Part shown: positions 25,623 through 34,400 of the stretch, piece by piece
Layout: every line of letters starts with the position of its first letter
Position numbering within the stretch: the stretch's first letter is position 1
Assembly: GCF_018613895.1 (NCBI RefSeq)
Contig: NZ_JAGGPH010000003.1
Span: forward strand, 248,001 to 312,000
Length of the DNA: 64,000 nt
Direction of reading: 5' to 3'
DNA from: Curtobacterium sp. ISL-83
GTDB lineage: Bacteria > Actinomycetota > Actinomycetes > Actinomycetales > Microbacteriaceae
The notes under the pieces: model-generated
The model's database searches: none
What the model was told of the DNA's origin: nothing
What the model saw: the letters and a program-made list of their open reading frames with translations, nothing else
Program-made: the position numbers and the translations under genes

Positions 25623-25662
25623 CGCGCGCCGACGTCGGCTGACGCGTCCGTGCGTCGCCTGA
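25603..25662. repeat. Three 20-bp units that include the stop codon
   Basis: Units at 25603-25622, 25623-25642 and 25643-25662 each resemble CGCGCGCCNACGTCGNCTGA. The first is the end of the M20D gene, including its TGA. The copies look like slippage duplicates of the gene end; each supplies another in-frame-like TGA only by coincidence of sequence. Confidence 0.7.
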
Positions 25663-25773
25663 TGCGCGTCCCTGCGGGGGTGGGCGCGGAGGCCCGTGGT
25701 GACCAGCGTGATCCACGTGACGTTCTCAGGGAAATCGCCCCGTCCCTCCCGGCTCTGCCGCTAGCGTGACCGC

Positions 25774-26319
25774 ATGCGCTCCGCACTGTCCACCCCCCTG
25801 ATCGCCGCCGTCGCCGCCGGCATCGCCCTGGCCGGCCTGACCGGCTGCTCCTCCGAGGCCGTCCAGCAGGCGACGGACCTCGGGTCCTCGGTGGCGTCGA
25901 GCGTCGCCGAGAGCGTCCACGGCGTCGACGGCAAGGCGATCCAGGACGGCATGGCCTCGGTCGCCGGCGGGATCGACGGCGCGCTCGACACCGCGCTCAA
26001 GGGTGCCCACGTCACGTCGGACGGCAAGGTGCCGGACGGGTTCCCGTCGAAGGAGGTCCCGCTCGTCGACGGCACGGTCCTCGGCGGTGGCAGCGGCCCG
26101 AACGGTTCGGGCTGGGTCGCGCAGGTCCGGCCGCGCTCCGTCGGCGACTTCGCGGCCGCCACGCAGCAGCTCGCCACCGCCGGCTTCACCGAATCGGCCA
26201 AGCGCGCCGACACGACGAGCGCGTTCGGGCTGTTCCGGAGCGACGCGTACCGCGTGGTGCTGACGTTCTCGCAGGGCGACGGCGGGGTCACCGCCACCTA
26301 CATCGTCACGCCCCGCTGA
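25774..26319 (+). CDS. Small secreted lipoprotein, unknown function
   Basis: 181 residues. Signal peptide with lipobox GLTGC (Cys about 28). The mature part has a helical Ser/Val-rich segment (SVASSVAESV), then a strand-rich domain ending in GVTATYIVTPR. No family recognised; similar lipoproteins are frequent in Microbacteriaceae. TAGCGT ends 6 bases before the ATG. Ends 19 bases before the PIG-L gene. Confidence 0.8.
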   Translation: MRSALSTPLIAAVAAGIALAGLTGCSSEAVQQATDLGSSVASSVAESVHGVDGKAIQDGMASVAGGIDGALDTALKGAHVTSDGKVPDGFPSKEVPLVDGTVLGGGSGPNGSGWVAQVRPRSVGDFAAATQQLATAGFTESAKRADTTSAFGLFRSDAYRVVLTFSQGDGGVTATYIVTPR

Positions 26320-26338
26320 ACCCGTACGCTGGTCGGTG

Positions 26339-27550
26339 ATGTCGAAGGCCCCCGTCACCCGCCCCGAGCGCGTCCTGTTCGTGCACGCCCACCCCGACGA
26401 CGAGACCCTGTCGTCCGGTGGGACGATCGCCACCCTCCTCGAGCGCGGCGCCGAGGTCACCGTCCTGACGGCGACCCGCGGTGAGCGCGGGGAGATGCTC
26501 ACTCCCGCGCTCGCGCCCCTCGCGGGCGACGGACCGCGTGTCGCGCGCCACCGGGAGACCGAGATCGCCGCAGCACTCCGAGCGCTCGGCGGTCCCGCCC
26601 ACCTGTGGCTCGGCGGACCGGGTGCCCGCCCGACCGACCTGCCGGAGCGGCGCTACACCGACTCGGGGATGCAGTGGGGTGCCGACGGCCGCGCGACCGC
26701 CGCTGACGACGCCCCCGCTGACTCGCTCACGGCCGCCGACATCGGTGAGGTCGTCGACGACGTCCGAGCGGCCATCCGTTCCACCGGTGCCGACGCGGTC
26801 ATCAGCTACGCCGACGACGGCGGGTACGGGCACCCCGACCACGTCCGGGTCCACCACGCCGTCCGGTACGCCGCGAAGGCCGAGGAGGTCCCGTTCTCGA
26901 TGATCGTCGACCCGGCCTCCGGTGACGCCGACGTCACCGTCGACGTGCTGCCGGTCCGGGCGAAGGTCCGTGCCGCCGTCGAGCAGTACCGGTCGCAGGT
27001 CACCGCGGACCCGGTCGACCCCCGTGACCCGCGGGCGCTGACCTGGGTGATGCCGCACGGCGTCCGGCAGGCCGCGCCGTCGGTGGAGGCCTACCGGCAC
27101 GCCGACGCATCAGCCGCTCCGGCACCGCAGACGTACGCGGAGCTCTCGACGCAGGGCCGGGTGACGGCGCTCGTCGTCGCCTTGGTCGCGGGGCTCCTCG
27201 TTGGGGCCCTCGGGACGGTGACCCACCAGCAGACGATCGGCACGTTCCCGGTCGGTCTCGTGCTCACGACGCTCATCGTGGTCGGCCTGACCGTGGGTGT
27301 CCGGCTGCTCTTCCGGTCGCGGGGGATGGTCGCGGCGATCGGGATCGGGATCATCGTGGCGACGCAGGTGCTCGTGTCGGTGGGCGGTCAGAGCTCCCCG
27401 CTCGTGCTCGCCAACGCCGCCGGGTACGTGTGGACGTTCGCGCCGGCCCTCGTCACCCTGTTCGCACTGGCGTGGCCGGACCTCTCCGGCATCCGCGCCG
27501 CCCGTGCCGCGGAGGCAGCCCGGTCAGGGTCCGCCTCGTCCCGCGGGTAG
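26339..27550 (+). CDS. PIG-L family deacetylase with C-terminal membrane domain
   Basis: 403 residues. Residues 1-260 are a LmbE/PIG-L domain: VHAHPDDETLSSGGTIA carries the zinc ligands (AHPDDE), with GYGHPDHVRVHHAV supplying the histidine. Related to MshB and mycothiol-conjugate amidase, which deacetylate GlcNAc-inositol compounds. Residues about 275-390 hold about four membrane helices (ALVVALVAGLLVGALGTV and others), so the enzyme is membrane-tethered, unlike MshB. GTG at 26336 is an alternative start; TACGCT (26325-26330) is 5 or 8 bases away, so spacing does not decide. Confidence 0.88.
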   Translation: MSKAPVTRPERVLFVHAHPDDETLSSGGTIATLLERGAEVTVLTATRGERGEMLTPALAPLAGDGPRVARHRETEIAAALRALGGPAHLWLGGPGARPTDLPERRYTDSGMQWGADGRATAADDAPADSLTAADIGEVVDDVRAAIRSTGADAVISYADDGGYGHPDHVRVHHAVRYAAKAEEVPFSMIVDPASGDADVTVDVLPVRAKVRAAVEQYRSQVTADPVDPRDPRALTWVMPHGVRQAAPSVEAYRHADASAAPAPQTYAELSTQGRVTALVVALVAGLLVGALGTVTHQQTIGTFPVGLVLTTLIVVGLTVGVRLLFRSRGMVAAIGIGIIVATQVLVSVGGQSSPLVLANAAGYVWTFAPALVTLFALAWPDLSGIRAARAAEAARSGSASSRG

Positions 27551-27587
27551 ACTCGACCACGCTCAGTCCGAAGGGAGCACCCCAACC

Positions 27588-27905
27588 GTGACGTACGTGA
27601 TCGCCCAGCCCTGTGTGGACGTCAAGGACCGTGCCTGCATCGACGAATGCCCGGTCGACTGCATCTACGAGGGTGACCGCTCGCTCTACATCCACCCCGA
27701 CGAGTGCGTCGACTGCGGTGCCTGCGAGCCGGTCTGCCCGGTCGAGGCGATCTACTACGAGGACGACCTGCCCGACCAGTGGGCCGACTACTACAAGGCG
27801 AACGTCGAGTTCTTCGAGGAGATCGGTTCTCCCGGTGGGGCGGCCAAGGTCGGCGTGATCCACAAGGACCACCCGGTCGTGCTCGCCGAGCCCGCGCGCG
27901 GCTGA
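27588..27905 (+). CDS. fdxA: Ferredoxin, 7Fe-8S type
   Basis: 105 residues. Begins MTYVIAQPCVDVKDRACIDE and continues CPVDCIYEG (3Fe-4S ligands), then CVDCGACEPVCPVEAIYYED (4Fe-4S ligands). Actinobacterial FdxA carries electrons for cytochromes P450 and other oxidoreductases. Promoter TAGACT (27548-27553), ribosome site AAGGGAG, GTG start. Followed 11 bases later by dapC, a conserved pairing in actinobacteria. Confidence 0.95.
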   Translation: MTYVIAQPCVDVKDRACIDECPVDCIYEGDRSLYIHPDECVDCGACEPVCPVEAIYYEDDLPDQWADYYKANVEFFEEIGSPGGAAKVGVIHKDHPVVLAEPARG

Positions 27906-27916
27906 GGACACCGCCG

Positions 27917-29035
27917 GTGGCGCTCGACCTCCCCGACTTCCCGTGGGACCAGCTCGTCCCGTTCAAGGAGCGTGCCGCCGCGCACGAGGGCGGCATCGTC
28001 GACCTCAGCGTCGGTTCGCCGGTCGACCCGACGCCCGCGGTCGTCCGGACCGCCCTGGCCGAGGCCACCGACGCCCACGCCTACCCGCAGGTCGCCGGCA
28101 CCCCCGCCCTGCGTGAGGCGATCGCCGCCTGGTACGGCCGCCGACAGGGCGTACAGCTCACGCCCGAGCAGGTCCTCCCGACCATCGGGTCGAAGGAGTT
28201 CATCGCCGGGCTGGCGCTGTGGCTCGGCATCGGCCCGGGGGACACCGTCGTGTTCCCGGCCGCCGCGTACCCGACGTACGAGTTGGGGGCCGCCCTCGTG
28301 GGTGCGTCCTCGCTCGCCTCGGACGACCCCGACGAGTGGCCGGAGTCGACCCGGCTCGTCTGGCTCAACTCGCCGGGCAACCCCGACGGTCGGGTGCTCT
28401 CGATCGAGTCGCTCGCCGCCGCGGTCCGCCGTGCGCGCGAGCTCGGCGCGGTCATCGTCGGTGACGAGTGCTACGCCGAACTCGGGTGGGAGCCGCCGTA
28501 CGACACCGCTCCGACGCCGACGATCCTCGACCCCCGCGTCGTCGGGGACTCCCTCGACGGCGTCCTCAGCGTCTACTCGCTGTCGAAGCAGTCGAACCTC
28601 GCCGGGTACCGGGCCGCGTTCGTCGCCGGCGACGCTGCCGTCCTGGCCGAGGTGCTCGCGATCCGGAAGCACACCGGCATGATGCCGCCGCTGCCCGTCC
28701 AGCAGGCCATGATCGTCGCGCTCGAGGACGAGACCCACGTGCAGCAGCAGAAGGCGCGGTACCGTGCGCGCCGGAACATGCTCCGACGGGCACTCGAGAC
28801 CGCCGGGTTCCGCGTCGACCACAGCCAGGCCGGGCTGTACCTGTGGGTGACCCGGGGCGAGCCGGCACTCGACACGGTGGCGTGGCTCGCCGACCGCGGG
28901 ATCCTCGTCGCGCCCGGGACGTTCTACGGCACCGCCGGGGCCGAGCACGTGCGGGTGGCCCTCACCGCCACCGACGAGCGGATCGCTGCTGCCGCGCAGC
29001 GGCTCGCGAGCGGGCAGCGGCTCGCTGCCTCCTGA
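27917..29035 (+). CDS. dapC: Succinyldiaminopimelate transaminase
   Basis: 372 residues. Fold-type I PLP aminotransferase: SVGSPVDPTP at the N-terminus, AYPQVAGTPALREAIAAWY (about 55), WLNSPGNPDGRV (about 152), PLP lysine in YSLSKQSNLAGYRAAF (about 220). Context after fdxA and close to dapD and dapE supports DapC of the succinylase lysine/diaminopimelate pathway. GTG start. Likely cotranscribed with fdxA. Confidence 0.93.
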   Translation: MALDLPDFPWDQLVPFKERAAAHEGGIVDLSVGSPVDPTPAVVRTALAEATDAHAYPQVAGTPALREAIAAWYGRRQGVQLTPEQVLPTIGSKEFIAGLALWLGIGPGDTVVFPAAAYPTYELGAALVGASSLASDDPDEWPESTRLVWLNSPGNPDGRVLSIESLAAAVRRARELGAVIVGDECYAELGWEPPYDTAPTPTILDPRVVGDSLDGVLSVYSLSKQSNLAGYRAAFVAGDAAVLAEVLAIRKHTGMMPPLPVQQAMIVALEDETHVQQQKARYRARRNMLRRALETAGFRVDHSQAGLYLWVTRGEPALDTVAWLADRGILVAPGTFYGTAGAEHVRVALTATDERIAAAAQRLASGQRLAAS

Positions 29036-29237
29036 CGTCCAGCACCGCGCCCGTCCGGATCGTCCCCGCGGTCGAGCACCCGCGCACCTGTGCGCGGTGA
29101 CGGCTCCTACAGGGCCCTCACCGCGCCTCCCGACTGCTTCGACCCCGTCTTCCGGGCTGGACGCAATCCGTGGTTCCCACCAAATCGCAACCTCCCCGAT
29201 GTGCACGAGCGACAGAGGCCGCGATTAGGCTGTCCTC

Positions 29238-30593
29238 GTGACTGACACTGCCAACGACGCTCAGAAGACGGCCACACCGCCAACCACGCCCGTCCCCGTG
29301 AGTCCCGCCGCCGAACGCGGCGAGACCGCCACGCTGACGTTCCCGGGGGGCACGGCGGAGTTCCCGATCCTGGCGAGTGTCGACGGCGCATCCACCATCG
29401 ACATCTCGACGCTCAAGAAGCAGACCGGGCTGAACACGCTCGACTACGGCTTCGTGAACACCGGCTCGACCAAGAGCGCCATCACCTACATCGACGGCGA
29501 CCAGGGGATCCTGCGCTACCGCGGCTACCCGATCGACCAGGTCGCCTCCGGGTGCACGTACCTCGAGGTCGCGTGGCTCCTCATCTACGGAGAGCTCCCG
29601 ACGGCCGACGAGCTCGCGGGCTTCGATGCGCGGATCCGCCGCCACACCCTCCTGCACGAAGACCTCCGTCGCCTGTTCGATGCCCTGCCGCACTCGGCCC
29701 ACCCGATGTCGGTGCTGTCGAGCGCGGTGAGCGCGCTGTCGACGTACTACGAGGACGACATGGACGTCGACGACCCCGAGAAGGTCGAGCTCCAGACCGT
29801 CCGGCTGCTCGCGAAGCTCCCGGTGATCGCCGCGTACGCGCACAAGAAGTCGATCGGGCAGGCGTTCCTGTACCCGGACAACTCGCTGTCGTTCGTCGAC
29901 AACTTCCTGCGGCTGAACTTCGGCACCATGGCCGAGACGTACCAGCCGAACCCGGTGCTCTCGAAGGCGCTCGAGCGGCTGCTCATCCTGCACGAGGACC
30001 ACGAGCAGAACGCGTCGACCTCGACCGTGCGGCTCGTCGGGTCGACGAAGGCGAACATGTTCGCCTCGATCTCTGCGGGCATCAACGCGCTCTACGGGCC
30101 GCTGCACGGTGGCGCGAACGAAGCCGTCCTCGAGATGCTGCAGCAGATCAAGGACTCCGGCGAGCCGGTGTCGCGCTTCGTCGAGCGGGTGAAGAACAAG
30201 GACCAGGGCGTGAAGCTCATGGGCTTCGGGCACCGCGTCTACAAGAACTACGACCCCCGCGCGAAGCTCGTGAAGGAGTCCGCGCACGAGGTCCTGGAGT
30301 CGCTCGGGGTGCAGGACGACTTGCTCGACATCGCCATGGAGCTCGAGCAGATCGCACTCGAGGACGAGTACTTCGTCAGCCGCAAGCTCTACCCGAACGT
30401 CGACTTCTACACGGGCATCATCTACAAGGCGATGGGCTTCCCGCCGCGGATGTTCACGGTCCTGTTCGCGATCGGGCGTCTGCCGGGGTGGATCGCCCAG
30501 TGGCGTGAGCTCAACAACGACCCGCTCAACAAAATCGGCCGCCCGCAGCAGCTCTACGTGGGGCACCCGGAGCGGGACCTGCCCGCGCGCTGA
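29238..30593 (+). CDS. gltA: Citrate synthase
   Basis: 451 residues. Condenses oxaloacetate and acetyl-CoA. Family motifs: LRYRGYPIDQVA (about 94), GPLHGGANEAVLEML with a catalytic histidine (about 285), and MGFGHRVYKNYDPRAK (about 328), with the acidic catalytic residue near NVDFYTGIIY. TAGGCT ends 6 bases before the GTG, and no Shine-Dalgarno is present, so the message is probably leaderless. Monocistronic. Confidence 0.96.
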   Translation: MTDTANDAQKTATPPTTPVPVSPAAERGETATLTFPGGTAEFPILASVDGASTIDISTLKKQTGLNTLDYGFVNTGSTKSAITYIDGDQGILRYRGYPIDQVASGCTYLEVAWLLIYGELPTADELAGFDARIRRHTLLHEDLRRLFDALPHSAHPMSVLSSAVSALSTYYEDDMDVDDPEKVELQTVRLLAKLPVIAAYAHKKSIGQAFLYPDNSLSFVDNFLRLNFGTMAETYQPNPVLSKALERLLILHEDHEQNASTSTVRLVGSTKANMFASISAGINALYGPLHGGANEAVLEMLQQIKDSGEPVSRFVERVKNKDQGVKLMGFGHRVYKNYDPRAKLVKESAHEVLESLGVQDDLLDIAMELEQIALEDEYFVSRKLYPNVDFYTGIIYKAMGFPPRMFTVLFAIGRLPGWIAQWRELNNDPLNKIGRPQQLYVGHPERDLPAR

Positions 30594-30621
30594 CGCGCGG
30601 CGCGGCCCGTCGGGGCGCACC

Positions 30622-30687
30622 GCGCCCCGGTGCCTGCATCGCGCTCCGTCTCTGCGGGGCGCGATGCGCGTTTCGGGGCGCAGCTCG
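30622..30687. repeat. GC-rich stem-loop repeat, copy 1
   Basis: Starts GCGCCCCGGTGC and ends GGGGCGCAGCTCG, with inverted arms GCATCGC and GCGATGC inside. A related 65-bp copy lies at 30757-30821. Both are between convergent gltA and dapD and may act as terminators. I see no gene in 30594-30855. Confidence 0.75.
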
Positions 30688-30756
30688 CGCTGCGCTGTGC
30701 GGCGCGCTCTGGAGGCGCGGCGCTGGCCGGCGACGTCCCTCCCCGTCCGGCGCACG

Positions 30757-30821
30757 GCGCCCCGGTGCGCGCATCGCACCCCGCGCCTCCGGGGCGCGAT
30801 GCCCGCGCGGGGCGCAGCTCG
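30757..30821. repeat. GC-rich stem-loop repeat, copy 2
   Basis: Same start and end blocks and the same GCATCGC...GCGATGC arms as the copy at 30622-30687; the middle loop differs (CCCCGCGCCTCC). Confidence 0.75.
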
Positions 30822-30855
30822 ACGGGGCCGCCACGCGCCTCCCGGCCCTGACGCG

Positions 30856-31824
30856 CTACGCGTGCAGCGCGGTGTTCAGCTGGATGCCCTCGCCCCGGCG
30901 CTGCAGCGCCTCGACCGCACCGGTCACGGAGTTCCGACGGAACAGAATGTTCGGGGCACCCGAGAGCTCAGCGGCCTTCACGGTCTTCGCGGTGCCGTCC
31001 GGGTTCGGCGCAGCACCGACCAGGACCACCTTCGTGCCCGCCGTGACGTAGAGGCCAGCCTCGATCACGGAGTCGTCCCCGAGCGAGATGCCGAGCCCCG
31101 CGTTCGCGCCGAGCAGCGCGCGTTCGCCGAGGGACACGCGGAGGGTCCCGCCGCCGGACAGCGTGCCCATGATGGAGGCCCCACCGCCGATGTCCGTGCC
31201 GGCCCCGACCACGACGCCCTGCGAGACGCGGCCCTCGATCATCGCCTCGCCGAGCGTCCCGGCGTTGAAGTTCACGAAGCCCTCGTGCATGACGGTGGTG
31301 CCGGGGGCGAGGTGCGCGCCGAGTCGGACGCGGTTGGCGTCGCCGATGCGGACCCGGTCCGGCACGACGTAGTCGACCAGGCGCGGGAACTTGTCGATGG
31401 CGTGCACTGCGATGCCGGCGCGCTGCAGGGACGGGCGCAGCCGGGCGAGCGTGTCGGGGTGCACGGGCCCCGCATTCGTCCAGGCGACGATCGGCAGGTG
31501 GGCGAACACGCCGTCGAGGTTCACCTCGTTCGGGCGGACGTGCAGGTGGCTCAGCAGGTGCAGTCGCAGGTACGCGTCCGGGGTGCTCGCGGGGGGCGCG
31601 TCGACCGTGATCACGGTCGTCACGGCCTCGATCCGGACCGCGCGGCGGGGGTCGTCGCCGACGTGGGCGCGGAGCGCTGCGGGGACGGCGGCCTCGGTGT
31701 CCGGCAGCGGTCCGAGGTGCGTCTCCGGGTACCACGTGTCGAGCACGGTGCCGTCGGCGGCGATCGTCGCGAGGCCGTGGCCCCAGGCGGAGGTCGGGCG
31801 GGCGGTGCTGGTCGTCTCGGTCAC
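30856..31824 (-). CDS. dapD: Tetrahydrodipicolinate N-succinyltransferase
   Basis: 322 residues, the long actinobacterial type. The C-terminal half is a left-handed beta helix of hexapeptide repeats ([37 protein letters not shown]). Succinylates tetrahydrodipicolinate in lysine and peptidoglycan precursor synthesis. GTG start ([15 protein letters not shown]); TACCCT (31836-31831) ends 6 bases before it. Divergent from dapE. Confidence 0.94.
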   Translation of the reverse strand: MTETTSTARPTSAWGHGLATIAADGTVLDTWYPETHLGPLPDTEAAVPAALRAHVGDDPRRAVRIEAVTTVITVDAPPASTPDAYLRLHLLSHLHVRPNEVNLDGVFAHLPIVAWTNAGPVHPDTLARLRPSLQRAGIAVHAIDKFPRLVDYVVPDRVRIGDANRVRLGAHLAPGTTVMHEGFVNFNAGTLGEAMIEGRVSQGVVVGAGTDIGGGASIMGTLSGGGTLRVSLGERALLGANAGLGISLGDDSVIEAGLYVTAGTKVVLVGAAPNPDGTAKTVKAAELSGAPNILFRRNSVTGAVEALQRRGEGIQLNTALHA

Positions 31825-31946
31825 CGGACCAGGGTACCGAGGCGCCGGACGCGACCACCGACCGACCGGACGGACGCTGCGTGACGCACACCGAGCCTCC
31901 CCGCCGGGGCCAGCGCATCGCAAGAGGCGGCGGCTAAGGTGACGGC
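31825..31946. promoter_or_regulatory. Divergent dapD / dapE promoters
   Basis: Minus strand: TACCCT (31836-31831), 6 bases before the dapD GTG. Plus strand: TAAGGT (31935-31940), 6 bases before the dapE ATG. Both transcripts should be leaderless. Shared control through this 122-bp region is plausible. Confidence 0.65.
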
Positions 31947-33029
31947 ATGCCGGAGCCGCTCGACCTCACCGCCTCGTCCATCGACATCACCCGCGCGATC
32001 TGCGACATCGAGTCGGTGTCCGGCGACGAAGGACCGCTCGCCGACGCGATCGAGGCCGCCCTCACGCCGCTGACGCACCTCGAGGTGATCCGCGACGGTG
32101 ACAGCATCGTCGCGCGGACCCACCTCGGCCGTGACCGTCGGGTCGTCATCGCCGGGCACATCGACACGGTCCCGCTCAACCACAACCTGCCGACCGAGTT
32201 CCGGACGACCGACGACGGCACCGAGATCCTCTGGGGCCGCGGCACCGTCGACATGAAGGGCGGTTGCGCGGTCCAGCTCAAGCTCGCGTACGACCTCGTC
32301 GCGCCGTCCGTGGACGTCACGTGGGTCTTCTACGACCACGAAGAGGTCAGCGACGCGCTGAACGGGCTCGGCCGTCTCGCCCGGACCCGTCCGGAGCTCC
32401 TCGCCGGGGACTTCGCGATCCTCGGTGAGCCGTCCGGCGCGCAGATCGAAGGTGGCTGCAACGGCAACCTCCGTGCCGAGATCCGCACGTTCGGCAAGCG
32501 TTCCCACAGCGCCCGGAGCTGGATCGGTGACAACGCGATCCACAAGGCCGCCCCCATCCTGGCGACCCTCGCCGCGTACGAGCCCCGGACCGTCACGGTC
32601 GACGGGCTCGAGTACCGCGAGGGCCTGAACGCCGTCGGCATCAGCGGCGGCATCGCCGGCAACGTCATCCCCGACGAGGCCATGGTGCACATCAACTACC
32701 GGTTCGCGCCGTCGCGCAGCGCGGACGAGGCGGTCGCCCACATCCGCGAGCTCTTCGACGGGTTCGACGTCCAGATCGTCGACCTCGCCGCCGGGGCCCG
32801 CCCCGGACTCGACGCGCCGCTCGCCGAGGACTTCGTCGCCGCGGTCGGCGGGCCGGCGCCGCGCCCGAAGTACGGCTGGACCGACGTCGCCCGCTTCTCC
32901 GCCCTCGGCGTGCCCGCGGTGAACTACGGCCCGGGAGAGCCGACGTACGCGCACCACGACGACGAGCAGGTGGCCGTCGCACAGATCACCGCGGTGGAGG
33001 ACGGCCTCCGCCGGTGGCTGACGGCGTGA
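31947..33029 (+). CDS. dapE: Succinyl-diaminopimelate desuccinylase
   Basis: 360 residues. M20 zinc peptidase: [13 protein letters not shown] (about 71), [11 protein letters not shown] (about 93), [13 protein letters not shown] (about 130), [14 protein letters not shown] (about 165). Releases succinate to give LL-diaminopimelate. Completes dapC, dapD and dapE within 5 kb. Its TGA overlaps the GTG of the mannosyltransferase gene. Confidence 0.95.
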   Translation: MPEPLDLTASSIDITRAICDIESVSGDEGPLADAIEAALTPLTHLEVIRDGDSIVARTHLGRDRRVVIAGHIDTVPLNHNLPTEFRTTDDGTEILWGRGTVDMKGGCAVQLKLAYDLVAPSVDVTWVFYDHEEVSDALNGLGRLARTRPELLAGDFAILGEPSGAQIEGGCNGNLRAEIRTFGKRSHSARSWIGDNAIHKAAPILATLAAYEPRTVTVDGLEYREGLNAVGISGGIAGNVIPDEAMVHINYRFAPSRSADEAVAHIRELFDGFDVQIVDLAAGARPGLDAPLAEDFVAAVGGPAPRPKYGWTDVARFSALGVPAVNYGPGEPTYAHHDDEQVAVAQITAVEDGLRRWLTA

Positions 33030-34318
33030 CCACGGACGGCGGCGTGACCACCGACGGGTCCGGCGCGACGGCGACCGGCTCGTCGAGCGCCGTCCCGATC
33101 GGCTCGGCGCGGTCCACCGCCGCCGTCCGCTGGCGTGCGCGGTACCGGGTCGTGCCCTGGTGGGTGCGCATCACCGTCGTGTACGTCCTGTCCCGGGTCG
33201 TCACCGGCGTGCTGCTGGCGTCCTTCGCCTCGGTGCAGGCCGCGAACCCGTTCACCGGGCCGCGACCGTCGTCGTTGGCGTTCGCGTCGATCTGGGACGG
33301 CGCCTGGTACCGGCTCATCGCCGCCGGCGGCTACCCGTCCACCCTGCCGGTCGACGCCGCGGGACACGTCACCGAGAACGCGTGGGCGTTCATGCCGGCG
33401 TACCCGTTCCTGGTCCGTGCGCTCATGGTCGTGTCGGGGGCGTCCTTCGAGGTGGTCGCGGTCTCGGTGTCGCTGCTCGCCGGCTGGGGCGCCGCGCTGG
33501 TGTTCCGACGGCTGATGGGGCAGTTCCTCGAGCCCGGTCGTGCCACCTTCGCCACGGTCCTGTTCTGCGTCGCCCCCGTCTCCGCGATGTTCCAGGTCGC
33601 CTACGCCGAAGCGATGGGCTTGTTCCTGCTGCTCGTCGCCCTGCTGCTCATGGTCGACCGGCGCTGGTGGACGATGCTCCCCGTCGTGCTGCTGCTCGGG
33701 ATGACCCGCCCGACAGGCCTGGCGTTCGCGCTGCTGGTCGTGGTGTTCCTCGGCGCGTGGGCGATCCGGCCCGCGTGGGTCCGGGAGCGCGAAGCGCTGC
33801 GGATCCGGACGGTCGTGCCGCCCCTCGTCGTCGCAGTGGTGTCCGGCCTGGTCGGGCTCGCGTGGCCTGCCATCGCCTGGGCCGCCACCGGGGTGCCGAA
33901 GGCGTACACCGACACCGAGATCGCGTGGCGGTCGGCCTACATCCCGTGGCAGGAGCTCGTGCCGTTCGCCCCGTGGGTGCAGGGCTTCGGCTGGTGGTTC
34001 CGGCAGCCGGCGGGGAACATCCTGCTCGTGGTGGTGCTCGTCGGCTTCGCGGCCTTCGTGTTCCAGCCGGCGGCCCGTCGGCTCGGGCTCGAACTCCGGC
34101 TCTGGGCCGTGGCGTACCTGGTGTACCTGCTGGCGGTGTTCTTCCCGCAGTCGAGCACCTGGCGCATCCTGCTGCCGATCGCGCCGCTGCTCGGGATCGT
34201 CGCGCTCCCGCGGTCGCGCGTGTACCGGGTCGCCCTGGTCGTGCTCGCCGTCGTGCTGCAGTGGACGTGGATGTACTACTGCTGGTGGGTGAACGGGTAC
34301 GACTGGACGCCGCCGTGA
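33026..34318 (+). CDS. PIG-V-like mannosyltransferase (integral membrane)
   Basis: About 430 residues with 9-11 membrane helices. N-terminal 45 residues are Gly/Thr/Ser-rich and hydrophilic (GVTTDG appears twice). The loop IWDGAWYRLIAAGGYPSTLP and FMPAYPFLVRALM match the PIG-V mannosyltransferase family (GT76), which uses polyprenyl-phosphate mannose. Probably modifies a glycolipid or protein outside the membrane. GTG at 33026 overlaps dapE by 4 bases; later GTGs cannot be excluded. A paralogue lies at 49576-50733. Confidence 0.8.
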   Translation: MTTDGGVTTDGSGATATGSSSAVPIGSARSTAAVRWRARYRVVPWWVRITVVYVLSRVVTGVLLASFASVQAANPFTGPRPSSLAFASIWDGAWYRLIAAGGYPSTLPVDAAGHVTENAWAFMPAYPFLVRALMVVSGASFEVVAVSVSLLAGWGAALVFRRLMGQFLEPGRATFATVLFCVAPVSAMFQVAYAEAMGLFLLLVALLLMVDRRWWTMLPVVLLLGMTRPTGLAFALLVVVFLGAWAIRPAWVREREALRIRTVVPPLVVAVVSGLVGLAWPAIAWAATGVPKAYTDTEIAWRSAYIPWQELVPFAPWVQGFGWWFRQPAGNILLVVVLVGFAAFVFQPAARRLGLELRLWAVAYLVYLLAVFFPQSSTWRILLPIAPLLGIVALPRSRVYRVALVVLAVVLQWTWMYYCWWVNGYDWTPP

Positions 34319-34350
34319 TCGCGGCGCCGCGCTGCGTCCGACGCGCGTCC

Positions 34351-34370
34351 GCCCAGCGTCTGCGCTGGGC
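34351..34370. terminator. Small hairpin between convergent genes
   Basis: GCCCAGCG (34351-34358), TCTG loop, CGCTGGGC (34363-34370). Serves the mannosyltransferase and AI-2E-type genes, which converge here. Confidence 0.6.
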
Positions 34371-34400
34371 TCGCCCTGCGGTCGGCCGGGAGGCCCGGTG

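Noticed and set aside
30594..30855. Structured RNA gene between gltA and dapD
   Set aside because: Strong hairpins are present, but I see no promoter and no match to a known RNA; a terminator or repeat role is simpler.
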